A stretch of DNA of 64,000 nucleotides from Roseburia intestinalis L1-82 (GCF_900537995.1 NZ_LR027880.1:2550001-2614000); one strand, 5' to 3'. Numbered from the stretch's first letter, positions 8,316 to 17,463 are shown. Program-made: numbers and translations. The notes: generated by a model from the letters alone, not told the origin.

Positions 8316-9071
8316 CTAATAGCAAAAATAATGCCCACCAATTTTGACCTCCACATGTTCCGTCAGCGGAAATGTGGAAAAATACATTGTATCATCTCTT
8401 AATATTCTGGTTTTTCCGTCCAGCACCTGCTGGATGGAGTCATATTCCTTCTGTGTCGGTTTTGCCCTGTCCCTGTTTTTAAAAGAACAGAACTGTACCG
8501 GATTTTTCTGGCTTAAAACCTCATAAAGTGTATCCGGATACACATCACTTCTCATACGGTTAAACACAACCTCCACAACCGCCTGCTGTCCTTTCACCGG
8601 TTCTCCCTGTGATTCTAACCAGACGATCCTGGCAAGCAGCTCTGTTTCATCCGGCGATAAAGTGATATGCCAGCGGTTTTCCGGTGTGGCCGGTGCCGCC
8701 TGAGTCTCCTGCACGATTTGTGCATCCTGCTCTGCCGGAGCTTCCTGCACTGTTTGTGCATTCTGCTCTGCCGGAGTTTCCTGCACCGCCTGTGCAGTTT
8801 CCTCCATCTGTGTTTCTTTTGTGGTTCTTATTTTTTCCTGCATCAGATCATCATCATATGCAGATGTTACTATCATACTTTCTTTTTTTTCGATTCCTGT
8901 TTTTTCATCTGATTCTGGCGTAAATGAATGTGCAAAACGTATTGATCCTGCTGCAAGTCCCTCCATTGCCGGAACTTCTTTGATCTTTACGTCTTCTTTC
9001 ATGTTGGATGCTGCAGTCAGACTGACGATAAAACTAAACAGCACTGCCGCGCCCAATATTCTCTTTCTCAT
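8316..9071 (-). CDS. SleB-type cell wall/cortex hydrolase, secreted
   Basis: 251 residues: signal peptide (MRKRILGAAVLFSFIVSLTA), a long Gln/Glu/Ala-rich linker (about 70-135), and a C-terminal Hydrolase_2 domain (SleB catalytic family, PF07486) with LLARIVWLESQGEPVKGQQA, containing the catalytic Glu, then VVFNRMRSDVYPDTLYEVL and QFCSFKNR. Family members are lytic transglycosylases acting on spore cortex or peptidoglycan. It lacks the N-terminal PG-binding repeats of Bacillus SleB, having only the repetitive linker. Ribosome site AAGGAGC precedes ATG 9071. A role in germination is plausible but vegetative wall turnover is the alternative. Confidence 0.85.
   Translation of the reverse strand: MRKRILGAAVLFSFIVSLTAASNMKEDVKIKEVPAMEGLAAGSIRFAHSFTPESDEKTGIEKKESMIVTSAYDDDLMQEKIRTTKETQMEETAQAVQETPAEQNAQTVQEAPAEQDAQIVQETQAAPATPENRWHITLSPDETELLARIVWLESQGEPVKGQQAVVEVVFNRMRSDVYPDTLYEVLSQKNPVQFCSFKNRDRAKPTQKEYDSIQQVLDGKTRILRDDTMYFSTFPLTEHVEVKIGGHYFCY
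8707..8802. repeat. 36-bp tandem repeat in the SleB linker
   Basis: TCCTGCAC recurs at 8707, 8743 and 8779, exactly 36 bp apart, with most intervening bases conserved. Translated on the minus strand this gives 12-residue units of the type QExPAEQxAQxV. Confidence 0.85.
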
Positions 9072-9141
9072 TTTGCTCCTTTCCTCAAGAATGATACATA
9101 TATGTCAACATGACGAATGCCGTCATTTGATACAGGCACAT

Positions 9142-9170
9142 ATCATACTTAGGTTATATCCAAAAGTCAA
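9142..9170 (-). promoter_or_regulatory. Putative promoter of the SleB-like gene
   Basis: Minus strand -35 TTGACT (9170-9165), 17-bp spacer, -10 TATGAT (9147-9142), about 70 bp upstream of the start codon. It resembles a vegetative sigma-A promoter rather than a sporulation one. Confidence 0.5.
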
Positions 9171-9301
9171 ATTTTTTATACATGTTTTCCCGAAAAAAAA
9201 TTTGCTTATTTTTACTCAATTTTTTGATATGTGTCCTGTTTTTTATCAGCCATTCATCCATCCGAAATTATGTTCGAATAAAGTAGAACTGACCAGGTAA
9301 A

Positions 9302-9378
9302 CAAAAAAACACCCGTTTTTTCGGATGTTTTTTGAAATAATTGCCAAATTTGTTACTACGTTTTTCGGATGTTTTTTA
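9302..9378 (-). terminator. Terminator of the cobalamin operon, with duplicated T-rich motif
   Basis: AAACACCCG (9307-9315) pairs with CGGATGTTT (9322-9330) (one G-T pair); minus strand is followed by a T run, as needed to end the operon above. TTTTTCGGATGTTTTTT occurs twice (about 9317 and 9361), so half of the hairpin is duplicated. The rest of 9072-9393 holds the SleB promoter and no gene. Confidence 0.6.
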
Positions 9379-9393
9379 TAAAAAACAATCTTT

Positions 9394-10101
9394 TTATCTT
9401 CGATAAGCACATTCTTTATTGCTGCAGGATGCACAGATTCCGGTACTTTTGTCACCACATTTTTCTGTTTCAGCAGCATTCCATTTTACTCCTGCACCGG
9501 AACTTTTCCCGGATTTTTCCCGGAAATTCCGCTTAGATTCCACTTTCAGACTTCCACCGGAAAATTCCGCTAAAAACATCACGCTTTTTTTGGGTTCCAT
9601 GCAGTATGCCTGATTGCAGGTAATCCGATTCTGTCCCATCTCTGCTAAAAGCTGTGCCATTTTTTCAAAAGGAAGCCCCTCCTCCGAGCCAAAAAAATGA
9701 TAAGATTCAAGGCGCTGTTTCAAATGTGCCTCTGCCCACCTCTGAAACATGTCATATCCTTTCCGCAAAAGCTCCCAGCAGATCGTCTCAACTGCATATG
9801 CTTCTCTTAAACGCTCTGTGCTGCTATAACGGTTCTCGAGCTCATCTACCCTGCTCCCCAGCGTAAATATCCCGATTGCATAATTTTCTTCTCTGCACAG
9901 ATTCAGGATCTGTTCACACTGACGCCTCGTCATGCAGTAAAATCCTTCCTCCCCGGCAAGGCATTCGCGCAGTTCCCCTGCAACTTCCTTTAGCATTTCC
10001 ATATCTTTTTGCTCATAATGGTAATGCTTTAAAATTTCCACAAGGAAATCGTGTGTCAGTTCGTTTTTTAAATTAGTATGAATAAATTTCTCTTCTGTCA
10101 C
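9394..10101 (-). CDS. MetH reactivation-domain-like protein, end of cobalamin operon
   Basis: 235 residues, GTG start. The middle resembles the activation domain of B12-dependent methionine synthase: YAVETICWELLRKGYDMFQR, then ITCNQAYCMEPKKSVMFLAE in the place of the family's T-tES-M.P.KSvs motif. The C-terminus has CxxC....C (ICASCSNKECAYR), absent in MetH itself, which suggests a metal or Fe-S site. Stand-alone members occur in clostridia next to corrinoid genes and are thought to reductively activate corrinoid proteins. Position at the 3' end of the cbi operon supports a corrinoid link. Homology is inferred from motif only. Confidence 0.6.
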   Translation of the reverse strand: MTEEKFIHTNLKNELTHDFLVEILKHYHYEQKDMEMLKEVAGELRECLAGEEGFYCMTRRQCEQILNLCREENYAIGIFTLGSRVDELENRYSSTERLREAYAVETICWELLRKGYDMFQRWAEAHLKQRLESYHFFGSEEGLPFEKMAQLLAEMGQNRITCNQAYCMEPKKSVMFLAEFSGGSLKVESKRNFREKSGKSSGAGVKWNAAETEKCGDKSTGICASCSNKECAYRR

Positions 10102-10359
10102 TTATTTTTCCGTCTCTGCTTTCTTTTTTAAAAACTGCATGATAATATCATAATTTTCCGCTTCGTGGGGAAATGTGCAGTGCATGCAGGATTTGATGAC
10201 TCTGCCCTTACTGTTAATATATTCCGGATTGCCCGGACAGTGTTCTCTCTCATACAGCGGACAAAAACAGAACAGGCAGTTCATCTCATCATTTTCCACC
10301 TCATGACACGGATAATATTTACATGCCCTGTTTTCAAAATAACGATAGGAATTTTCCAA
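10102..10359 (-). CDS. Cysteine-rich small-domain protein of the cobalamin operon
   Basis: About 85 residues with nine Cys: YFENRACKYYPCHE, NCLFCFCPLY, HCPGN, and KSCMHCTFPH. This is the cysteine-rich small domain (PF04071) seen next to or fused with cobalamin-salvage and synthesis genes; it may bind metal or an Fe-S cluster. TTG at 10359 is chosen because AAGGAG lies eight bases upstream; a TTG at 10365 overlaps the cbiL stop. Next gene begins directly after its stop. Role in cobalt handling or Fe-S protection is a guess. Confidence 0.7.
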   Translation of the reverse strand: MENSYRYFENRACKYYPCHEVENDEMNCLFCFCPLYEREHCPGNPEYINSKGRVIKSCMHCTFPHEAENYDIIMQFLKKKAETEK

Positions 10360-10361
10360 GG

Positions 10362-11072
10362 TCAATGCTCCTTTACGATCACAATGGTAAGATAACCGGA
10401 GGTATCATCTAACTTTTCCACCTCTGTGGTTATTTTTTCATTCATCATACCACAGTTTTCTACCGAATACACTTCCAGTCTGCTATCTTTTTGCTGTTTT
10501 TGCAGCATCTGCTTTAATTCTCCTAATTTCTTCCCGGACTTCATATAAATTCTGGTTCCGGAAAATTCTGCTGTTTTTCCTATCTCATAGGATGCCGGTA
10601 TCACATGGATCTCTTCTTTATTGTCCGCTAACGATATTCCAAGTGCCCCCGCCGCCGCACAAAAAGACGGGACTCCGTTTACGATATGTGCCTCATAGCC
10701 GCCTTTTACCACACGTTTATGGATATACTGGTAAGTGGAGTAAACCGTCGGATCTCCGATCGTCAAAAAAGCCACCTGTCTGCCGTTATCTAACAATTTT
10801 TTTATCTCAAGACAGATCTGCTCATGCGCCGCAGTAAGTCTGCTCTCATCCTTTGTCATCGGAAAGGGCATACATATCAATTCTTTTTCTGCAATTTTCC
10901 CACATGCCTCTTTCATGATTCCGTAGGCGATGCAGTCCTCTTTGCTTTTTGCCGGGAGTATCACGGTATCGCACTCTCCAACGATCCGTACCGCTTTTAA
11001 TGTGACCAGCTCCGGGTCACCAGGTCCGACGCCGATTCCGTAGAGTATCCCTGTTTTTTCTGTATTTTTCAC
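10362..11072 (-). CDS. cbiL: Cobalt-precorrin-2 C20-methyltransferase
   Basis: 236 residues of the tetrapyrrole methylase fold: N-terminal GIGVGPGDPELVTLKAVRI, second glycine motif FLTIGDPTVYSTYQYI and GVPSFCAAAGALGISLADN, typical of CbiL/CobI. It methylates C20 of cobalt-precorrin-2 with S-adenosylmethionine, the first committed corrin step. GTG start with GGGG upstream. It is the last dedicated ring-building enzyme in transcript order, though it acts first in the pathway. Confidence 0.93.
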   Translation of the reverse strand: MKNTEKTGILYGIGVGPGDPELVTLKAVRIVGECDTVILPAKSKEDCIAYGIMKEACGKIAEKELICMPFPMTKDESRLTAAHEQICLEIKKLLDNGRQVAFLTIGDPTVYSTYQYIHKRVVKGGYEAHIVNGVPSFCAAAGALGISLADNKEEIHVIPASYEIGKTAEFSGTRIYMKSGKKLGELKQMLQKQQKDSRLEVYSVENCGMMNEKITTEVEKLDDTSGYLTIVIVKEH

Positions 11073-11176
11073 GGTTGTATTCCCCTGTTTTTACTTAAAT
11101 TCTGTTCCTGTGTTTTCACTTCATATTTTTTGTATTTCACAACAATTTATTTATCCTGCTGCATTAAAATGCTTCC

Positions 11177-12583
11177 TTAGCTATTTACTTCTGACCTGTC
11201 CGCATAATTTTTTGCTTTTTTTACAAAATTTTCCACAAATTGCGGCGCAGATGGATAATAAAGATGCGGAAATCCCACAAAGCATGAATTTTTATCAAAA
11301 ACACAGTCATATTTTTTCCCACTTACCGGTTTTAATGCCACACAGTCATCACCGTTTGCGGTACTGTCGAAATAATGAAATTCATGCCCTTTTATGCTGC
11401 CATTTTCCGGCAGAAAGTTTGATTCTTTTTCCGTAAGTTCGATGTACCCGAAACGAACCAGTTTCCCTGTGTAAAAGCAGTCTCCCGGCACAACGCCTGC
11501 CATCTCATAAACATGATGCTCTGTATCTTCCATCGTCTGATGCAGATACATAAATCCGCCACACTCAGCAACGATCGGCATCGCGAGTTCCGCCTTTTCC
11601 CTGATATCCGCAAGCATCGTCTTATTTTCAGATAATTCTTTCGCATAGAGTTCAGGGTACCCTCCCGGAAGCAATAGACCGTCCGCTTCTTTTGGCACAC
11701 TTCCATCATGAAGCGGTGAAAAAAATACAATCTCTGCGCCGGCTTTTTCAAGTGCCTTTAAGTTGTCCTCATAATAAAAACAGAACGCTTCATCGCGTGC
11801 CACGGCAATCACGGGTCTTTTTCCGCTTTTTTGCAAATGTACTTTCTGCTTACCGTAACTGTCTTTTTCTAATGTGCTGCCTTCCGGCAGTTCTGATGCC
11901 CCCTCCGCGATTGCGAAAAGCCTGTCTATATCGACGGTCTTTTCTAACATATCCGCCGTTTTTGCCAGCAGTTCCGCCATCTTTTCTACTTCTTCCGGGC
12001 GTTTAAGTCCCAAATGTCTGCTCTCTAAAAGAATCTCCTTCTGGTTTGGAAAATATCCAAGAACTTCTACCGGAAAACTCTTCTCGATCTCCGGCCGTAT
12101 CGTCTCAAAAAATGCGCCGGAGGTGCGGTTTAAAATAATTCCACGGATCAGATGAATCGTATCATAGGAAAGAAAACCGGCGATCAGCGGAAGAATGCTC
12201 CTCCCCATTCCGTGCGCATCGATGACTAAAATGACCGGCGTGTCTGTCACCGTCGCAAGGTCATAGGCAGATCCTTCTTTCCGGATCCCGCCTAACCCGT
12301 CATACAGTCCCATTACGCCTTCCATCACAGAGATATCTGCATTTACTGCAGACTCCATAAACAGTTCTGCCGTCATTTTCTCCCCGGTAAAAAACGTATC
12401 CAGATTTTTCGATGGTATTCCAAGTACCGTGCGGTGAAACATCGGATCGATATAATCTGGTCCACACTTAAATGCCTGTACTTTTTTCCCCTGTCTTTTT
12501 AATATTTCAAGCAGTGCACAGGTGATCGTAGTCTTTCCGCTTCCACTTCCTGTCGCGCCAATCAGTATTCTTGGTGTCCTCAT
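11177..12583 (-). CDS. cbiA: Cobyrinate a,c-diamide synthase
   Basis: 468 residues: N-terminal dethiobiotin-synthase-like ATPase with P-loop GSGSGKTT (12-19), FKCGPDYIDPMFH and the ATP-site MEGVMGLYDG, then a class I glutamine amidotransferase domain with the nucleophile Cys in VAECGGFMYL (about residue 342) and a C-terminal GHEFHYFD. It amidates the a and c side chains of (cobalt) cobyrinate using glutamine. It overlaps the cbiJET stop by four bases. About 100 bp with no gene follow before cbiL. Confidence 0.95.
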   Translation of the reverse strand: MRTPRILIGATGSGSGKTTITCALLEILKRQGKKVQAFKCGPDYIDPMFHRTVLGIPSKNLDTFFTGEKMTAELFMESAVNADISVMEGVMGLYDGLGGIRKEGSAYDLATVTDTPVILVIDAHGMGRSILPLIAGFLSYDTIHLIRGIILNRTSGAFFETIRPEIEKSFPVEVLGYFPNQKEILLESRHLGLKRPEEVEKMAELLAKTADMLEKTVDIDRLFAIAEGASELPEGSTLEKDSYGKQKVHLQKSGKRPVIAVARDEAFCFYYEDNLKALEKAGAEIVFFSPLHDGSVPKEADGLLLPGGYPELYAKELSENKTMLADIREKAELAMPIVAECGGFMYLHQTMEDTEHHVYEMAGVVPGDCFYTGKLVRFGYIELTEKESNFLPENGSIKGHEFHYFDSTANGDDCVALKPVSGKKYDCVFDKNSCFVGFPHLYYPSAPQFVENFVKKAKNYADRSEVNS

Positions 12584-14643
12584 GACTCCGTCCCTCCTGC
12601 AAAATAAAACGACAGGATAAACACCGGATTTTCCGCCTGCATCAGATGGTAACGTCCCGCCTTTTTCGCACGGCTGACTGACATCTGGATGATTTCTTCC
12701 TGTTCCACCGGAAACTCATTTAATATAGAAGAAACAGCCCCAACCGTCTCTAACGTAATTGCCGTCACTACCACACGCATACGCGGATTTTTCCGGTATA
12801 AATCCGTTAATATCTCCTTTAAACTGCCATTGCTTCCACCGATAAATGCATGAGTTGGAACCGGAAGCCCTGTAAGTGCCCCGGGTGCCTCCCCACAGAT
12901 CACTTTTACATTGGCAAGTCCATACTTTGTGCAGTTCTTTTCGATCAGTGCGACAGCCTCCTGTTTTCGCTCAATGGCATAGACGGTAAGATTGTCTGAC
13001 AGCCTTGCCATCTCGACCGCGATTGAGCCTGTCCCGCTTCCGATATCATAAACCACCGCGTCGGGTGTCAGGTGCATTTTACAGATTGCCGCCTCCCGGA
13101 CTTCCTCCTTTGTCATCGGCACCTTATCCCGGCAAAATGCGTCATCCGGCAGACCATGCGTCAGGAATTTTGGATCAGAATTCTTTTTTTCTCCCGAAAT
13201 CCTCTGATTCTGGATCAGACAGGTATAAAGTCCCTCGTCGGTAAGCTGCATACATTCTTCCGGAGACAATGTTTTTATCTGTTCCGCCGGATAGGACAGC
13301 GCATATCCGACCGTCACAGTCGTCTCTTTTAATCCACATTCGATCAGCCGCTTCCCGATTTCGCGGACATCCGAAACACCGGATGTAATAACAAACACTT
13401 TTTCTCTCATCCCTGCCTTTTTTATCAAACGCTCCATCTGGTCTGTCCCATGCAGGCTGACGATTTTAGCATCCTGCCAGCTGTTACCACTGCGCGCAGC
13501 CAGATAAGAAACCGAGGAAATCCCAGGACAGACGGACACCTCCGTGTTCTCCCTGCCCTGCAATGCCTGCATCATTTTTTCTGCGCCGCTGTAGAATCCG
13601 GTATCGCCGGAAAATAAAATGACTGCATGGAAAATGGCTTTCCCACTTTTTTCACCTGCATCATCAAGGCATGGAAGAATGTCTTTTGCCAGATAATACG
13701 GCAGTCGTTCCGCAGCTACATTCCATTGCGCCGGCACCGCATCCAGCAGTCTTTTTGCCCCGAATAACAGATCTGCGCCTTTTATACGCTCCGCCGCTTC
13801 CTCTGTGATCAGTTTTGTATTTCCCATGCCGATCCCGACAAGAGATACCTGCATCTGTTTTCTTCGAATGTGTTTACCGGTCAAACGTTCTATTTCCTGA
13901 AGAATTTCCTCTAGGTTTTCCTTTTGCTCCCCGTTCTCCGCCTCCGGGTTTTCGATCACAAATACTGATACCCCTGCCTTTTTCGCGGCACTGATCTTCT
14001 CTGAAAATCCACCGGACGCACCGCTCTCTTTTGTGACCATATAACGGATCTGATACTGATGGAGAAGTGCAAGGTTCATTTCCTCGGAAAACGGGCCCTG
14101 CATGGCAATGATCTGTCTCCCTAAAATGCCGTTTTTATGACAGATCTCTATGCTCTCTGTCCCTGGCAGGACACGGACAAACAGCCGCTCCCTCAATGTC
14201 TCATTTTCGCAGTAACAGTGCAGTTCCTTACTTCCCGTTGTAAGAAGAATATTTCCACTGGTCTGCTCTAACGCGCGGACACATTCCTGCTGTGACTTTA
14301 CATAAATTACATCGCTGTCATCTCCAGCCGACTGCAGTGTCCGCCGCAGACGATAATACGGAAGTCCTGCCTGTGCGGACGCCTGCCTGATATTAGAAGA
14401 AACCACGACCGCATAGGGATGCGTTGCATCAACGATTGCAGCATAGTCTCCCTTTTGCATGAATTCTTTCATTTCTTCTTCCGTAAGTCTTCCGGTGTAA
14501 ATATTCCGATACTGCCCCTCGGTCATGACCTCATGCCCATATCCCGTGGCGACACAGACATCCGCGCAGATCCCGGATGCATCTAAGATATCCGCTAACT
14601 GTCTGCCCTCTGTGGTGCCGGAAAAAATCAATATCCGTTTCAT
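12580..14643 (-). CDS. cbiJET: CbiJ-CbiE-CbiT triple fusion
   Basis: 687 residues combining three enzymes. Residues 1-258: CbiJ/CobK precorrin-6A reductase (ILIFSGTTEGRQLADIL, DATHPYA, TKESGASGGFSEK). Residues 263-470: CbiE, C5-methyltransferase (VSLVGIGMGNTKLITEEAAE, FSGDTGFYSGA). Residues about 490-687: CbiT, C15-methyltransferase/C12-decarboxylase with the Rossmann motif VVYDIGSGTGSIAVEMA and AFIGGSNG. Together they take cobalt-precorrin-6A to cobalt-precorrin-8. CbiET fusion (CobL) is common; adding CbiJ in front is less so. It overlaps cbiH by four bases upstream and cbiA downstream. Confidence 0.93.
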   Translation of the reverse strand: MKRILIFSGTTEGRQLADILDASGICADVCVATGYGHEVMTEGQYRNIYTGRLTEEEMKEFMQKGDYAAIVDATHPYAVVVSSNIRQASAQAGLPYYRLRRTLQSAGDDSDVIYVKSQQECVRALEQTSGNILLTTGSKELHCYCENETLRERLFVRVLPGTESIEICHKNGILGRQIIAMQGPFSEEMNLALLHQYQIRYMVTKESGASGGFSEKISAAKKAGVSVFVIENPEAENGEQKENLEEILQEIERLTGKHIRRKQMQVSLVGIGMGNTKLITEEAAERIKGADLLFGAKRLLDAVPAQWNVAAERLPYYLAKDILPCLDDAGEKSGKAIFHAVILFSGDTGFYSGAEKMMQALQGRENTEVSVCPGISSVSYLAARSGNSWQDAKIVSLHGTDQMERLIKKAGMREKVFVITSGVSDVREIGKRLIECGLKETTVTVGYALSYPAEQIKTLSPEECMQLTDEGLYTCLIQNQRISGEKKNSDPKFLTHGLPDDAFCRDKVPMTKEEVREAAICKMHLTPDAVVYDIGSGTGSIAVEMARLSDNLTVYAIERKQEAVALIEKNCTKYGLANVKVICGEAPGALTGLPVPTHAFIGGSNGSLKEILTDLYRKNPRMRVVVTAITLETVGAVSSILNEFPVEQEEIIQMSVSRAKKAGRYHLMQAENPVFILSFYFAGGTES

Positions 14644-15371
14644 ATATGATATCCTCTTTTAGTGACGAGATGTCCGTCTATGATCTTTGTTTCTGAATTA
14701 CCGATAAACACGGTCGTAAACATGTTGACCTGACGATCCCGCAATTCTTTTAACGTGCAAAGTTCCATTTTTGACTCATCTCTTCCGATATTTTCCACAT
14801 ATCCGCACGGGCGTGTCTCCTCAACTGTCTCTAACAGAATATCACAGGCACGCATCAGATAGTCCGCACGTTTTCTGCTGGACGGGTTGTAGATCGCAAT
14901 CGCAAAATCCCCATCCGCCGCCGCTCTTAAACGTTTTTCTATTTTTTCCCACGGCGTCAGTAAGTCACTTAAGCTGATTACGCAGAAATCATGGTTTAAT
15001 GGTGCTCCAAGGCACGCAGCCCCGCTGAGTGCAGCGGTGACGCCCGGCACGACACTAAGTTCACAGTCCGGGTAACTTTCCCCGATCTCATACATCAAAG
15101 ATGCCATTCCATAGACCCCCGCATCCCCACTGCAGATCAGGGATACTTTTTTCCCTTCCCTCGCCTTCTCAAAACAGAGGATGCAGCGCTCCCGCTCCTG
15201 CTTCATCGGTGTAGAAAGCTGCTCTTTTTCCGCAAATGCTTCGCCTAACAGTTTTAAATAAACCTGATAGCCGATGATCGTATCGCATGCCAGCAGTGTA
15301 TCATACGCCTGCATCGTCATCATTGCTTCTTCTCCCGGTCCCATTCCCACAATATATATTTTATGTTTCAT
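14640..15371 (-). CDS. cbiH: Cobalt-precorrin-3 C17-methyltransferase
   Basis: 243 residues with tetrapyrrole methylase motifs: IYIVGMGPGEEAMMTMQAYD, ICSGDAGVYGMASLMYE, VPGVTAALSGAACLGAPLNH and the CbiH signature NPSSRKRADYL. It methylates C17 and drives ring contraction. ATG 15371 preferred over the TTG three bases upstream. It overlaps cbiG by 11 bases. Confidence 0.94.
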   Translation of the reverse strand: MKHKIYIVGMGPGEEAMMTMQAYDTLLACDTIIGYQVYLKLLGEAFAEKEQLSTPMKQERERCILCFEKAREGKKVSLICSGDAGVYGMASLMYEIGESYPDCELSVVPGVTAALSGAACLGAPLNHDFCVISLSDLLTPWEKIEKRLRAAADGDFAIAIYNPSSRKRADYLMRACDILLETVEETRPCGYVENIGRDESKMELCTLKELRDRQVNMFTTVFIGNSETKIIDGHLVTKRGYHI

Positions 15372-16701
15372 CAAATCTTACACTCCATTCCCGCTCAGCT
15401 ATCGCAAGCGTCATTCCGTCTTTTGCCTTCTTTTTGAGCAGTAACCTGCCCTGTACTAACATTTTTTTCTGATTTTCCCTGCTGTCACAATTTTGCTGCA
15501 TATACGATTTTTCTTTTCCCTCACTGCCACATCCAGGCTGCTTTATTTTCTCTTTATCTTCTTTCCTGCATGCTGCAAGCGCTGCGCGTTCACACACATT
15601 GTCCACGCCGACTGTCTGTGACACAAATGCCGAACCGCTGAAGGTTCCCGGCACTTCTTTTAAGACTTCTTTCGGATACGTCAGAAAGTCCAGCCCATAT
15701 TTTTTTACAAATTCTAAAAATCCCGGTTCTTCTTTTTTCAGATCGATCGTGGCAAGCGCTGTAACTGCCTGTATGGATATCTGTTCCTGTTCTAATGTCT
15801 CTAAGACAAACTGCCCGATCTCCTCACAGGATTTTCCCTTTTTACAGCCCATGCCAAGGATGATGGTGCGGGGGATCAGCCAGAGCGGATCTGTATGCGT
15901 TTTAACATCCACCTGTTCATCTATGACCTGACTCTTTGGAATATTTTTTACCGGATACCTTGCAGAAATCACAACATCCGGCATAGATATATGGTCCTGT
16001 TCTTTTTTCACCGACCACTTTTGTGGCGGATTTTCTTCACATGTTGTTATGTCAGATATCAGTACCGATTTTGGTATCTCTCCTTCCACCCGCCCGCCTG
16101 TCATTATCATAATCTTCTTTCCATCGAGAATTTTCGACGAAATTCCTGCAATTTCCTCTTTATTCTGTATGAAAAGTCCATTTTCTTTCGCAAAAACATC
16201 CACGGCAAACGCATGATTGACATCGGTTGCCGTTGTTATGACAGGCACTGCACCGATCCGTTTTGCAAGCAGTCCTGCAAGTTCATTTGCTCCGCCATAA
16301 TGTCCGGACAAAACCGGGATAACAAACTGTCCCGCCTCGTCCACCACCAGAACCGGGATGTCTGTCAGTTTATCACGCAGAGAAGGTGCCATGGCGCGCA
16401 CCGCGATTCCGCATGCGCCGATCCAGATGACTGCTGTCTTTTTCCCATTTCTGTTTTGTTCGAAACGCGCGCGCATCCAGTCGTAGATGCTTTCTTTGAC
16501 ATAAACCGGATTTTTGCCATTGGCACGATTGTGTTCCCGGATCCACTCAGTCTGTATCTCTGCATCTGATATTTCCTGATATCTGCCATACTTTGTATAC
16601 AGACACACTTCGTACCCTTTCCCACACGAATACAGACATTCCCGTATCTTTGCCGAGAGTTCTATCCCGCGCCTGGTAAAACTCATGATATCGATCTGCA
16701 T
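15361..16701 (-). CDS. cbiG: Cobalt-precorrin-5A hydrolase
   Basis: 446 residues. CbiG N-domain (FTRRGIELSAKIRECL), central domain with VIWIGACGIAVRAMAPSLRD and the active-site region VIPVLSGHYGGANELA, and the C-terminal CbiG domain starting ILGMGCKKGKSCEEI and ending near residue 380. It opens the delta-lactone and releases acetaldehyde from cobalt-precorrin-5A, a step unique to the anaerobic route. A Lys/Gln-rich stretch (about 385-425) extends the C-terminus beyond the usual length. Ribosome site AAGGAG before ATG 16701. Confidence 0.93.
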   Translation of the reverse strand: MQIDIMSFTRRGIELSAKIRECLYSCGKGYEVCLYTKYGRYQEISDAEIQTEWIREHNRANGKNPVYVKESIYDWMRARFEQNRNGKKTAVIWIGACGIAVRAMAPSLRDKLTDIPVLVVDEAGQFVIPVLSGHYGGANELAGLLAKRIGAVPVITTATDVNHAFAVDVFAKENGLFIQNKEEIAGISSKILDGKKIMIMTGGRVEGEIPKSVLISDITTCEENPPQKWSVKKEQDHISMPDVVISARYPVKNIPKSQVIDEQVDVKTHTDPLWLIPRTIILGMGCKKGKSCEEIGQFVLETLEQEQISIQAVTALATIDLKKEEPGFLEFVKKYGLDFLTYPKEVLKEVPGTFSGSAFVSQTVGVDNVCERAALAACRKEDKEKIKQPGCGSEGKEKSYMQQNCDSRENQKKMLVQGRLLLKKKAKDGMTLAIAEREWSVRFDET

Positions 16702-16704
16702 GTG

Positions 16705-17463
16705 TTACTCCTTCTTTTTACGGAATTCCGTTTCAAAATCCGGCGCATACAGTTTTGAGCGCGCGCAGCGTTTATTTGCAAGAACATTTCCCACCAGAAC
16801 CAGTGCTGTTTTCGTAATATTATGTTTCTTTGCAACTAACGGCAATGTTTCCACTGTACACAGGTATGCTTCTTCTTCCGGCCAGCTCGCCTTATACACT
16901 AACGCTGCCGGGGTGTCTTTCGTATACCCACCTGCCACAAGACGTCTGGAAAGTTCCTCTAACATACCGGTACTTAAGTAGATCGCCATGGATGCCTGAT
17001 GTGCTGCAAAACTCTCGATACTCTCTTTTTCCGGCACCGATGTTTTTCCTGCCATACGGGTAATAATAAGGCTCTGTGAGACCTCCGGCAGTGTATATTC
17101 GATCTGCAGAGATGCAGCTGCACCAAAGCAGGCGGAAACTCCCGGACAGCTCTCATAAGAAATTCCAAGTTCATCGAGACAGTCCATCTGCTCCCTGACT
17201 GCGCCGTAAAGACTTGGCTCCCCGGTATGCAGGCGCACTACCATCTTGCTCTCCGACTCTGCCTTTCTCATCACTTCGATCACTTCCTCTAACGTCATCG
17301 TGGCACTATTATATATCTCACATGCCTCTTTGGTATAGGAAAGCAGCTCCGGATTTACCAGTGATCCTGCATAGATCACCACATCCGCCTTTTCTAACAG
17401 TTTCATTCCACGCACCGTGATCAGATCCGCCGCCCCACAGCCGGCACCTGCAAAATAAATCAT
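16705..17463 (-). CDS. cbiF: Cobalt-precorrin-4 C11-methyltransferase
   Basis: 252 residues: FAGAGCGAADLITVRGMKLL, RLHTGEPSLYGAVREQMD, and CPGVSACFGAAASL are CbiF/CobM motifs; YTLPEVSQSLIITRMAGKT matches the family substrate loop. It adds the C11 methyl group. ATG 17463 is chosen: GGAGGAG lies just upstream and it overlaps the cbiD stop by four bases (ATGA). A longer frame to 17550 would run deep into cbiD. Confidence 0.94.
   Translation of the reverse strand: MIYFAGAGCGAADLITVRGMKLLEKADVVIYAGSLVNPELLSYTKEACEIYNSATMTLEEVIEVMRKAESESKMVVRLHTGEPSLYGAVREQMDCLDELGISYESCPGVSACFGAAASLQIEYTLPEVSQSLIITRMAGKTSVPEKESIESFAAHQASMAIYLSTGMLEELSRRLVAGGYTKDTPAALVYKASWPEEEAYLCTVETLPLVAKKHNITKTALVLVGNVLANKRCARSKLYAPDFETEFRKKKE

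Noticed and set aside
8087..8356. N-terminal extension of the TtcA-like gene to 8356
   Set aside because: It would overlap the SleB terminator and gene end; the extra residues look non-coding and ATG 8086 has a good ribosome site.
8707..8802. 36-bp repeats as a CRISPR array
   Set aside because: Repeats are direct neighbours without spacers and lie in frame within a coding linker.
15895..16569. 224-residue plus-strand frame opposite cbiG
   Set aside because: Rich in Cys, His and Arg without homology; a shadow of cbiG.
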